From Brasenia schreberi (Eukaryota; Streptophyta; Magnoliopsida; Nymphaeales; Cabombaceae): a stretch of 64,000 nucleotides of DNA. The first letter of the stretch is position 1. Each line of letters starts with the position of its first letter. Made by a program: the position numbers and the translations under genes. The notes beneath the pieces were generated by a model. It made no database searches. It was not told where the DNA came from and saw only the letters and a program-made list of their open reading frames with translations. Location of the stretch: the NCBI GenBank assembly GCA_036023115.1, contig JAYKKT010000088.1, forward strand, positions 5,789,001-5,853,000, in the 5' to 3' direction. Shown here in pieces: positions 11,301 to 23,300 of this stretch.

Positions 11301-14300
11301 TCTATTGGTGTCACACATAATTTATTTCTAATAACCTCATAATGTATACGGTCTTTTCTTGTATGACCACTAATCCATCTGAACATCTTCATTTCTATCA
11401 CATACATCTTTTGTACATGTTGATGATTAACTGCTCAACACTAAGAACCATAAAACATAGCATGTCTAATTGCTACAAACAACAACTAAGCCTTTTCCCA
11501 TACTAGACGGGGTCGGCTACATGAATTCTTTGTTTCCACAAAGCCCTATGCCATGTTAGCAGTTAACTCACAATAACCTAGATCATTCTTTATTGTTTCT
11601 TTCTAACACTTTTGTGGTCGTCCTCTACCTCTTTTAATACTTTCCAAATTTAGTTTATCATACCTTCATACAGGTTCTTCTGATCTTCTTTCTATATGTC
11701 CAAAACCATCTTAAACGATATTCTCTCATTTTATCCTCTATTGGTGTCACTCCTAATTTGTTTCTAATAACCTCATTATGTATACGGTCTTTTCTTGGAT
11801 AATCATTCATCCATTTCAACATCTTCATTTCTGTCACATACATCTTTTATACATGTTGATGATTAACTACCCAATACTCAGAACCATAAAGTGTGGCCAG
11901 GTCTAATTGCTGCTCTATAATATTTACCTTTTAATTTTAAAGGTATCTTCTTATCATAAAGAATACCTGATGCTCCTCTCCATTTTAACCAACCGACAAT
12001 AATTCTATGCATATCATTTCCATCAATTCTTCCATCACTCTGCAAAAACGACCCTAGGTATTTAAAACTTTCCTTTTGAGGGATACAATCTGTGCCAATT
12101 TTAATTTCTGTGTCATCTGAAGTAACTAAATGATCAAACTTACATTCCATATATTGTCTTTGTTCTACTAAGTCGGAGGCCTTTGCTTTCTAATGTTTCT
12201 CTCCATAGTTCCAATTTTCTATTAACTTTTTCCTTAGACTCAATGTCATCTGCAAATAACATATACCAAAGTACTTCATCTTGAATATGTTTTGTTAACT
12301 CATCAATCACCATTATAAATAAGTATGGACTTAAAGTTGATCCTTGATGTAACCTAATATTAACTTCAAAGAAGTTTGGCATTCCTTCCTGAGTCCTCAC
12401 ACATGTTTTTGCACCATCGTACATGTCTCTTATAAGGTTAATATATGTCAATGAGATACCTCTTTTTTCCAAGGTTCACCAAAGAACCTCCTTCGGTATC
12501 GTATCGTAAGTTTTTTTTAGATCAATAAATATCATGTGAAGGTCTTTTTTTTTTGCTCTAAAATGTTATATATGACGTCTTAAAAGGTGAATCACTTCAT
12601 CAGTAGATATGCCTAACATGTCTAATTGCTGCTCTATAATATTTACCTTTTAACTTTAATGGTATCTTCTTATCACAAACAATACCTGATGCTCCTCTCC
12701 ATTTTAATCAACCAGCATTAATTCTATGCATAACATCTCCATCAATTTTTCCATCACACTTAAAAAATGACCCTAAGTATTTAAAACTTTCCTTTTGAGG
12801 GATGCAATCTGTGCCAATTTTAATTTCTGTGTCATCTGAAGTAACTAAATGATCATACTTACAACAAACAACAACAACAACAACTAAGCCTTTTCCCATA
12901 CTAGACGGGGTAAATGATCATACTTACATTCCATATATTTTGTCTTTGTTCTACTAAGTCGTAAGCCTTTACTTTCTAATGTTTCTCCCCATAATTCCAA
13001 TTTTCTATTAACTTTTTCCTTAGACTCCTCCACTAATCAATGTCATCTGCAAATAACATATACCAAAGTACTTCATCTTTAATATGTTTTGTTAACTCAT
13101 CAATCATTGTTATAAATAAGTATGGACTTAAAGTTGATCCTTGATGTAACCCAATATTAACTTCAAAGAAGTTTGTCATTCCTTCGTGAGTCCTCACACA
13201 TGTTTTTGCACCATTATACATGTCTCTTATAAGGTTAATGTATGTCAATGGGATGCCTCTTTTTTCCAATTCCAAAATATAACATCTATCAAGGGTGATT
13301 ACAATATAAACTTAATTGTTTAAGATGAACCATAAGAGCTATATATTTTATATTCTATAGAAAACTAATCATGGTAATTTCTCAGATAAGATCAAGATCC
13401 TTGTTCTTCTAGTTCCTCTTGCTCTTCTTTGATTTCTTCAAAATCAAATTCTTCTTCTTCATCTTCTACAGGTATCTTGCACTTTCCTTTCCTTTGTCGT
13501 TTTTATGCCCTTGATCTTGTATTTACAGTTGCCAAATTAATATCTCTCTGTATAAGTGATTTATCACCACCAACAAATTCATCATGATCTTCAACCGATG
13601 CCAACGTGATTGGGTCAAAAACTTTTCATTACTTTCCTCTTTTCGTACCTTCTTAGTTTTCCAACACAAAAACTAAGTCATTAAGCTTTTGAAGCAATAA
13701 CCTATTGAGCTTCTTTCTATCTAAGATAAGATAAAAAATTCATAATAAGTTATGGTTTAATAATGAATTAACTCAATAAATAGTTTAATTTTATTATATT
13801 ATAATTTGTGGAGTATTATTCTTACCATTTTGAATGTACTCCATATGCATTCACATGGGATACACTATAAGTGAGACTCAAAACCCATATTACAAAACTT
13901 TACAATTTCAGGCATCCATAGCCAAAGGTCATCCACCATTCAACTATGACAAAAACATATATAAGCAATAAATTAATCAAATTCAAAATCCAAAAATTAT
14001 ATCTTAACAATAAAATAAAATAAAGTTGCTTAAATAAATTATTTATTGCATATGATTTTCTCGAACTTATAGCTAATTCTAGTCCAAACTGACTCGAGGT
14101 ATTTCAATAACTCATTTGTTGAGTGATTTAATGTTGATCTTCCTTACTTCGTAAAAGTGTAAACAAGCCACCTATAATCTCAATACTAGATTCTATCCCT
14201 TCGTACTCTTAATACAACCCTGGATTAAGGTAAAATGCAATAGCATGCAATGGCTTATGCATTTGCATAATGAGCTCCCAAATAAAAGCATATTGTTTTT

Positions 14301-17300
14301 CTTTGTTCTTTTAAGTTAACCTATAAAATAAGATAGATATTATTATCAAGATTAACAACACAACTAATTAAAATAACTAAAATAGTAAAGATTAACAATA
14401 CGTAGTACCTTTATTTGCTCTTTCAATCGATCTTTCTCATAGATGTAGCCATGGTTGGTTTTTCATCACTATGCATCATACTTAAAACATGTACTAAATG
14501 ATCCATTGCTCTAAGTGAAAAACTAATTACCTTCCAAAATCTGAGTTGTAAAATTATTGCCTTAAATTGCTTCTCTTCAATACTATTTGATCAAGGATAT
14601 TTTTCCTATTCTTCATATATAATAAGAGAACTTAAGGCTTCTTTTAATAGTCATAAGTTATCCAATGTTAAGAATCTAGTAGCAAAACATGCAACAACTG
14701 GCCTATGGACATCTTTTCCTCTAATAAAATATCTTATCATATACAATATTTGCTGATCGTTATACATAAATGCCATCAGGTTCTTTGTTCTATTGAAATA
14801 TCATTTAGTTTATTTGTCTCCGTAATATCTTAAGCCTCAAATCTATACAGTATGCCGCACATGATGCTAAAAACAAATGATTAAATTCAACCATCAACAT
14901 TCTACCCGTTGTCACATAATTTGTTGTTATGTGTAACCACTTGCACAATATCTTTTTTCTCCAACCTCTACGATCACTTCTTTTAACAAAATATAAATTT
15001 TTTGCATTCACTACGTCATTGTTTGAGTTTCCCATACTAGACGGGGTCGGCTATATGGATTCTTTGTTTCCATAGTCCTATCATGTGCCATGTTAGCAGG
15101 TAACTCAACATAAGCTAGATCATTCTTTATTGTTTTTTTCCAACACTTTTATTGTCGGCCTCTACCTCTTTTAATACTTTTAAAATCTAGTTTTTCATAC
15201 CTTCTTACAGGTGCTTCTTTTAATCTTCTTTCTATGTGTTCAAACCATCTCAAACAATATTCTCTAATTTTATCTTCTATTGGTATTACTCCTAATTTGT
15301 TTCTAATAACTGCATTATATATACGATCTTTCCTTGTATGACTACTCATTCATTTTAACATCTTTATTTCTCTCACAAACATCTTTTATACATGTTGATA
15401 ATTAACTGCCCAACAATTAGAACCGTAAAGCATGGCATGTCTAATTGCTGCTCTATAATATTTACCTTTTAACTTTAATGGTATCTTCTTATCACAAACA
15501 ATACCTGATGCTCCTCTCCATTTTAATCAACTTCTATGCGTAACATCTCCATCAATTTTTCCATCACTCTTAAAAAATGACCCTAGGTATTTAAAACTTT
15601 CCTTTTGGGGGATGCAATATGTGCCAATTTTAATTTTTATGTCCTCTGAAGTAACCAAATGATCAAACTTACATTCCATATATTCTGTCTTTGTTCTGCT
15701 AAGTTGGAAGCCTTTACTTTCTAATGTTTCTTTCCATAGTTTCAATTTTGTATTAACTTTTTCCTTAGACTCCACTAAACAATGTCATTTGCAAATAACA
15801 TACACCAAGGTACTTCATCTTGAATATGTTTTGTTAACTCATCAATCACCATTATGGACTTAAACTTGATCCTTGATGTAACCCAATATTAACTTCAAAG
15901 AAGTTTGTCATTCCTTCGTGAGTCCTCACACATGTTTTGCACCATCGAACATGTCTCTTATAGGGTTAATATATGTCAATGGGATATCTCTTTTTTCTAA
16001 AGTTCTCAGAATAACCTCTCTCGGTACCCTATCATAAGCTTTTTCTAGATCAATAAATATCATGTGAAGGTCTTTCTTTTGGTTTCTCCATATTTCATTA
16101 AATAGTTTTGTGAGCAAAGTGATTCTTATTTCTCCTAGTATTTTCTAAACTTATATAAGAATATTGTCTGGTCCTACCGATTTACCACCCTCATATGTTT
16201 AAGAGCCTCTTTGACTTCATTCTTTTGAATACGTTGGTATAAATTAGTTTATATACTTTTCTGATTTGGCTAACTCTCATAAGCTAATATTAACATCTTT
16301 ATTTTGATTTTTTTCATCCTCATAATTATGCATCTAACATAATTAAGATCTTTGGTTTTCTTATATCTAGCCCTAGTTATCCTACAAATATCTCTTTCAC
16401 TCTCTTTTGAGTTGAGTTTTTTATATAAATCCTTCCAAATTTTAGCTTTTGCTTCACATACATCTTTTTTCGCTTTCTTCTTTGCTTTCTTATAGGCCTC
16501 TAAAGTTTCATTAGTTTTCTTAGCATAATGTAATTTGTAACATACCCTCTTTGCCTTGATTTTATTTTGCACTACTTCACTCCACCACCAAGCTTCTTTT
16601 TGTGCGGATACACTTCCTTTATATTCACCTAACATTATCTTTCGCCACTTTCCTAATATGTATAGCCATATTGTGTCACGTGTCACAAGGTGTACCAACA
16701 TAATTCCAAACATCTCTTTAAAGGACTTTCTGTTTAAATATATCTTATTTCTCGTTTTTAAGGTTCTACCATTTAGTCCGAATAGTTGGATGTACTCTTT
16801 TCTTCATTGTCCATTTTTTTATTTGTAAATCCATAACTAAAAGTCAATGTTGGGTGGTTAAGCTTTCTCCTGGAATTACCTTGCAATATTTAAAACACGC
16901 TCTATCTTTTTTTTATAAATAAAGTAATCAATATGTGTTTATGATAAGCCACTCTTATAAGTAATTAAATGTTCATCTCGTTTTTTGAAGATTGTATTGA
17001 CTATAAAGAGATCAAATGCCATAGCAAAATTTAAAATCTCCCTACCTTCATCGTTTATATCCCCCAAACCAAAGTTTCCATGAATACCTTGATATCCTAA
17101 TCAGTGTTGTCTGACGCATATCGTATCGCGTATCGCTGGGCTGCACAATACGGGCGTATCGTATCGTATTATCGTCTGTATCGTACTTTAATATTAAAAT
17201 AATATAAAAATATTTTAAAAATCAAGAAAAAATAGTAGAAATCTGAAAACAATCAAGAAAAATCAGGAAAAATTTGGTAATTGCTTTAAATTCATATAAT

Positions 17301-20300
17301 GTAAAGTTTAGTATATATTGAGCATTCAACAATGAACAACTACATCCAAATTTACATATTTTGAATTAAAAAAATGAAATACATTTACATTTTACAAATT
17401 ATAATCAGTATCATCAACTAAATAATCTTCATCTTCTCCTTGTTGATGATGCCTTGTTAAAGATCCTCCTTGATACTGATGTTGCCCTCCTTCTAAATTA
17501 ATCCATACAATGCCTTCTTCAGTTAGGAGGGCATTTTCTTGAATGTCTTCTATAATACAGTCTTCTAATATATCAAAATTATCCAAACTTATTGATCAAA
17601 TTGGCTTTCTTGTCTATTTACTTTTTTTAATTGCGTACAACAAAGAAAAATAAGTAATTAGTAAATAATATTAACAATTGAAGTCAAACAATTTATTGAA
17701 TTAAACATTTAAGTAATACAACATTACCTTTCACGAAGGTGCATGTTATAACAAATAAAAATTAAATCATTCAGTATCTTATGTTCCAACCTATTGCGCT
17801 TTTTTGTATGGATGTGTTCAAAGACACTCCAATTCCTTTGACAACCCGTTGCACTACAGGTTTGGATCAGAACTCTCACAGTAAAATCCCTAAGGTTCAG
17901 ACAATCAGTTGCAAACCTATTCCACCAAACATCTGTAGAAAAAGACAAATATTAAAGAGATAATTCACAGTAATATAAGATGTATTGATTTAAGAAACTT
18001 AAATACGAAGATAAATAATTTACCTTGATGCATAGTAGTGCGGTTACGAATTGCTACAGACAAACCCATCAAGTGAAGAGCATTATCATAGATCTCCATC
18101 TCTCGATGTATAGCATCTGCTATGCTCTCATCAGGGGCTAATCTATCAATACAATCATTGATGCCTCGATTATCCTCACCGTCCCCTTTGAAGCTTGCAG
18201 AGTACCTGAATGATGGGTTTAGATAATGTGTTGCTACATGAATAGGTTGATGCAATTATTTATTCAATATGTTATCAATGATTTTCTACACTAGCACATA
18301 ATCTATCTTTTTTCCATTAAAATTATTTGTAATGGCTTCTTTTGCCCTATCCATCCATGGCTTCATAAAGGTAGCCCATAGATGGTTTCTTCTCGCTATC
18401 AGCCAATCTCAAAACATTTACTAATGTGACATGTAATCCTCAATAGTCTAACACATGCATTCTAAAATGTACTCCTAAAGACTATCTCAGAAATCTCATT
18501 CAACTTTCTGTTTTTTCTATTTTGAGGCAACTCTGTAAATTGTTGCTACTCATCTAATGAGAGCATTCTCTTCAATGTTTGATTCTATTTCATAATACTC
18601 TGTACATATAAGAAGTTTGTTGCAAACTGAGTTGCATTATCTGTAATCAATTGGACTACTCATCTAAGGAGAACACTCAGTTACTGCCTTTATTTCATCC
18701 TCTCACCAATGTCCTCAAGGATGAGATCTAAACAATGGGTTGCACATGGTGTCCAGTAGAAAGTCTCATAAATATCAGCTAACTCCTTCCCAGCTACTTT
18801 GTAGTTAGCTGCATTATCTGTAATCACTCATCTAAGGAGAACACTCAGTTACTGCCTTTATTTCATCCTCTCACCAATGTCCTCAAGGATGAGATCTAAA
18901 CAATGGGTTGCACATGGTGTCCAGTAGAAAGTCTCATAAATATCAGTTACCTCCTTCCCAGCTACTTTGTAGTTAGCTGCATTATCTGTAATCAATTGGA
19001 CTACATTCTCTACCCCAACCTCTTATGTAACATTATCAAATTCTTGCCGTATGATATCCATAGTGTGCCTCTCCTTTGACATGTCTAGAGATCTCAAAAA
19101 CATGAGTCCTTTAGGACAATATATAAAAAAGTTTAGCAATGTTCTTCCTCGCCTATCTGTCCATCCATCTGCCATGATAGTGTAACCTGTCTCCTTCCAT
19201 GACTCTCTCAATGTCGAACAGGATCCTTGCACTTCAATGACGGTCTTATCTAAGATCTTTTCTCTTAACTTCTGATAGGAGGGCATCGTGTATCCTGGAC
19301 CGATGGTAGCAATTGTATCTGTCATTGCTTGAAAATTAAAATTGTTTGCTGCATTGAATGAAATGCATGCATCATAAAACCATCTCCCCAGTGCAAGGTC
19401 TGCCTAATCATGCAACTGTTCTGAAGCCATTGCCGCACGAATTCCAGGTTGAGCACTAGGTGTAGTAGTAGGAGGAAAAAATGAATGTATGCTAGAAGCA
19501 GTTCTTCCTCGACTCCTTCCTGAACTTCCTATTCTACCACCTCCAAAGTCTTCAGCAACCCTCTTTCCTCTGTTAGGTGCTCGTGAACTGTTACTACTCA
19601 TCTCTGTTCTGGCATCTGAAGGCAAACTGTCAGAGAATCCAAATCCAATATCATCTTCTTCTTCAAAAAATCATCCTTTTGTTGTCTCCTCTCTTGTATA
19701 CTCTTAATAATATGAAGACATTGTCATTTAATACATTATGGCAAACTTCTAACTCTGTCTGTGCAAGGAGCAACTTCTTTCCCAGTCCCTGTTAGGTGGT
19801 GTTTCAATCGTGAAATTCCACCACTAACCACCCTCTCACAAAATAAACATCTAATATTTAATCTAAAACCCTCAACTGGTATACCCCACTGTCATGTCGG
19901 ATCATCAGACTTAGAATGGGAGTCTCTACCACCCCTTCCTGCTATCTCAATTGAGTACTTTAATTCAAACAAAAACCTGAAAATAAAAACACTTTATAAA
20001 TCCCCAATCGTACTTAAATAGTGTCTCCCACTTGATGAATGCAATAAAAATCATATCCACACACTTAATAACTTCATATTTTGTCATTAAAAAAAAAGAA
20101 AAATAAAAATAATAATAAATATAAATATAAAGAAAAAAATGAAGAAAAACACTAAAAATATACCCAAATCCGATTTAGGAGGCTTGCACGGACACCGTAG
20201 AGCACATTTTTTGAGCCTTGAACACTAAGGAGGCCAAAAACCACGCTAGGGGAGGTTGGAGAGTTCTGAAGAAACCATGCAAACCTGCAAAAACGTGGGT

Positions 20301-23300
20301 TTTTGTTATGGCGATACGCACGATACAGTGCGATAAGTTTGCATTTACGATACACTATGGTGTATCGTATCGTGGTGGCCAACGATATGGATAACACTGA
20401 TCCTAATGCCTCTTTACTGTGCCCATTTAAGTTTCTTGCTAAACAAATCATCTTCATTTGTGGAATCTTTTGAATCATCTTATCTAACTCTTCCCAAAAA
20501 GCTGTCTTTATACTATCTTCTAGTCCTACTTGGGGTGCATAAGCATAAACTATATTCAAAACTTTTGCTCCTAACACTAATTTCAACGTCATGATTCGGT
20601 CACCATATTGTTTTATGTCTACTACACTATCCTTTAAATCTTTATTTATGATAATACCCAATTCGTTTCGAGCCTTTTCCTTATATGAGTATTATAATTT
20701 AAAATATGTATCCTCAATCTCCTTTGCTTTTTCTTCGGCTTACTTTGTCTCTTGTAAACGTAGAATATGAATCTTTCTCCGAATCATAGTATCAACCACC
20801 TCCATTAGCTTATCGGATAATGTTCTGATATTCCAAGAACCAATACAAATCTTATTATCGTAATGGAGAGACCCTCTCCGTAAATTATTAACTACATTTA
20901 AGCGGCAATGTAGCGGGACTAATTTCTTTACGCACACTCATCGATGATGTGAAAACCCTCTCTACAATTGATTCACTACATTCGGGCGAAAATGTAGTGA
21001 CCCTTGCTTATTTATCACTGCATTCGGGCTCTTCAGCGCGTCGTTAGGCGGAGATGCCCCAAAGCAATGGTCATAATTTGTATAATCTATGGTATAAAAA
21101 TTTGAGAATGTTTTACGCTGTGTGTCGGAAGCATAACACAACCCTTCTCCTTTATCCGGGTTTAGGACCGTCAATGCAAGGGTGATCCCTTACATGGGGA
21201 GAGTTTTATTTGAGGATAATGAACCAAAAAATTTATTAGTGTTATTTGCTTTCTATCTGTCCATCCATATGATATAATAAAGCATCCATATATAGCCTAA
21301 TGTTTTTCGAATCTATTTGTAAACTCTCTTACTCTTTCAACCTCCTTCTCCAATAATGTTTTTTTAACTTCATGATATGATGGTGTATTCGTTCCAATAC
21401 CAAATTGCCATATATCATTAATCATCATTCAAAGCTGGGGATTTCACAATATTAAAAGGATCTGACAGTATCAATGTACATTAATTTTCTAATGTAGATT
21501 ATCGTAATGAATCGGGCGATGAATGAACAAATGAATCCACCCATGGTTTTGTCATCAAGGTCTTTAGATTTTATCATCGACTTGTTGGATTCCACCCATG
21601 GATTCATCGGTTTTGACATCCACGGTCTACTTTAAATAGATTTTTAATAGGTGACATTTTGTAAAATTGAAGATATCATGTTTATCAAGTAAACCATTAT
21701 CATAATTGCTTTGACTCAAAAAAATTTTAGAACTTCACTAGACATTAATAATTTAGTAAGGTCCTAGTAGTTTTCACTATGTGTTGATGTTGGCGTTTTG
21801 AAATACCAATTTGTTGAGGAGTTTTTATATAAGATATTTGATGTAAAATACCATTTTTTAAAGATAAGTTTGAAATTCTTTTCAGACAAATTCTCCTCTA
21901 GAATAAGATTAATTTTTTTAATATTCGCATAAAACTTATTATTGATAAAATTGAAAAATAAAAAAAATTAAACACCTTCAAGGAGGCATATCTATGTATG
22001 CCAAGCTATGCTATCAATAGCGGTTAGTAGGTTAGTGATTGACCTAGATATAACAGTAGTGGGGATATAGCAGATTTAGCGTTATACTTTTATTTATGAT
22101 TAAAAAATATTTTATATAATAAATTCTCTATTTTTTAAGAAATATCAAGAAACACATAACTAGTTCTTTCATGAATATGAATAAAATTAAATAAACAAAT
22201 TCTAAGAAGACAAACAATAAATTTCATGTGGCATATGCATATCGAATTGTTAAACTTACATTAAATAAAAAACATAAATGTAACCAAATTATTCTACGCA
22301 CTAAGCATAAGAATATCTACTAATATATATTATACTTATATGCTCAATTATGGTGACTATGGTTGATGACTCCAATCTAATTTGAGTAATGAAACAAATT
22401 ATACTTACATGGAAAAAAATAGAATAATGTTAGGGTGGATGACCAAAATATTTATAATATGTTTAAAGCAATAACTTCAGCAACATGCATCAATTAGGAT
22501 ATTCACCAAATATAACAAATAACAAGTCCAAAATATAACATCGATCAAGATTAAAGTATGATTATAATATTTACTTAATTGTTTAAGATAAATAAAAAAA
22601 CTATTCTATAAGATAACCTTAAATCATATCTTAATAATAAAATAAAGTAAATTTGTTTGAATTAATTACTTGGGGCATATGCTTTCCTCAAACTTATAAC
22701 TAATTCTAGTCCAAAACCGCACTTTGATAACTCATAAGTTGTCAGAGAGAAAGGGAGAGAGAGAAAGAAGATGGTCATGACTCATGAGTATAGTCGCTGG
22801 TCGGAGGGAGAAAGAGAGAGAGAAGATAGAAAGGGGGAGAGTCTAAGAGAGAGAAGTTGATTGCCCATCAAAAGAGAGAAAAGTTGAATGAGTACTAGCA
22901 TTGGAGGAAGGCATAGGGCGGCGGAGGTGGTGGTGACCATCGGGAGAGAGGGTACGCACGGGAGAGAGAGACTTATATTAAGTTTGGGTTGGGTCGCTAT
23001 AACGCTAATAGGGGCCAGGCAGGTCATCCGCTAAACCTTGTGTTGTAGAGCGCTTTTTGGTATGCTAATACACTATATCACACTAATACACTATATCACA
23101 CTATTAACTAGATAGATGCCTAGTAAAATCATGAAATGCCTCCTTTTATGAAATGCCTCCTTTCAACATGATAGATGTGGGACCCCAAACCAATGTTGTA
23201 AAAATCGTACAAGGCACCGATACACGATAATCGTAATGGATCATATAATATGATGAAAATAACTTGTCTAATATTATAAAAATCTAAAAATAATAATAAA

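Larger units (their letters stand above)
11035..13272 (-). mobile_element. RTE LINE, 5'-truncated, carrying two nested tail-end insertions
   Basis: The 3' end is at about 11035 ((CAA)n then actgagccttttccc). The body continues from 12617 after the nested LINE. Minus-strand coding includes [20 protein letters not shown] (12780-12830), [14 protein letters not shown] (near 13100-13150) and [19 protein letters not shown] (13210-13265), that is, reverse transcriptase and the region after it. It is truncated at 13272 against hAT-derived sequence. Frameshifts and stops make it inactive. Lengths here exclude the insert at 11475-12616 and the 48-bp insert at 12863-12910. Confidence 0.85.
17102..20399 (-). 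mobile_element. hAT-2 transposon, 3.3 kb, with TIRs and 8-bp TSD
   Basis: The terminal inverted repeats are CAGTGTTGTC (left) and CAGTGTTATC (right, minus strand). The 8-bp target duplication atcctaat occurs at 17094-17101 and 20400-20407, within LINE sequence. Both ends carry repeated gtatcg/cgatac subterminal motifs (17115-17195 and 20305-20385), as expected for transposase-binding sites of hAT elements. The interior encodes a damaged transposase on the minus strand. Confidence 0.95.
15030..21195 (-). mobile_element. near-full-length RTE LINE, interrupted by hAT-2
   Basis: The LINE parts are 15030-17101 and 20400-21195. From the 5' end: a leader (near 21180, shared with the SINE-like copy at 28287), an AP-type endonuclease start (20880-20740, [26 protein letters not shown]), then 20661-20408 ([20 protein letters not shown]). 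After hAT-2 come a lysine-rich connector (16270-16713), RT ([18 protein letters not shown] at 16020-16080) and the C-terminal part ([18 protein letters not shown] near 15270-15330). The 3' end begins at cccatactagacgggg and lacks the (CAA)n tail. Only a weak 6-bp repeat, gagttt, brackets it within hAT-1. It has many frameshifts and is inactive. Order and tail are typical of the RTE clade (inference). Confidence 0.88.
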
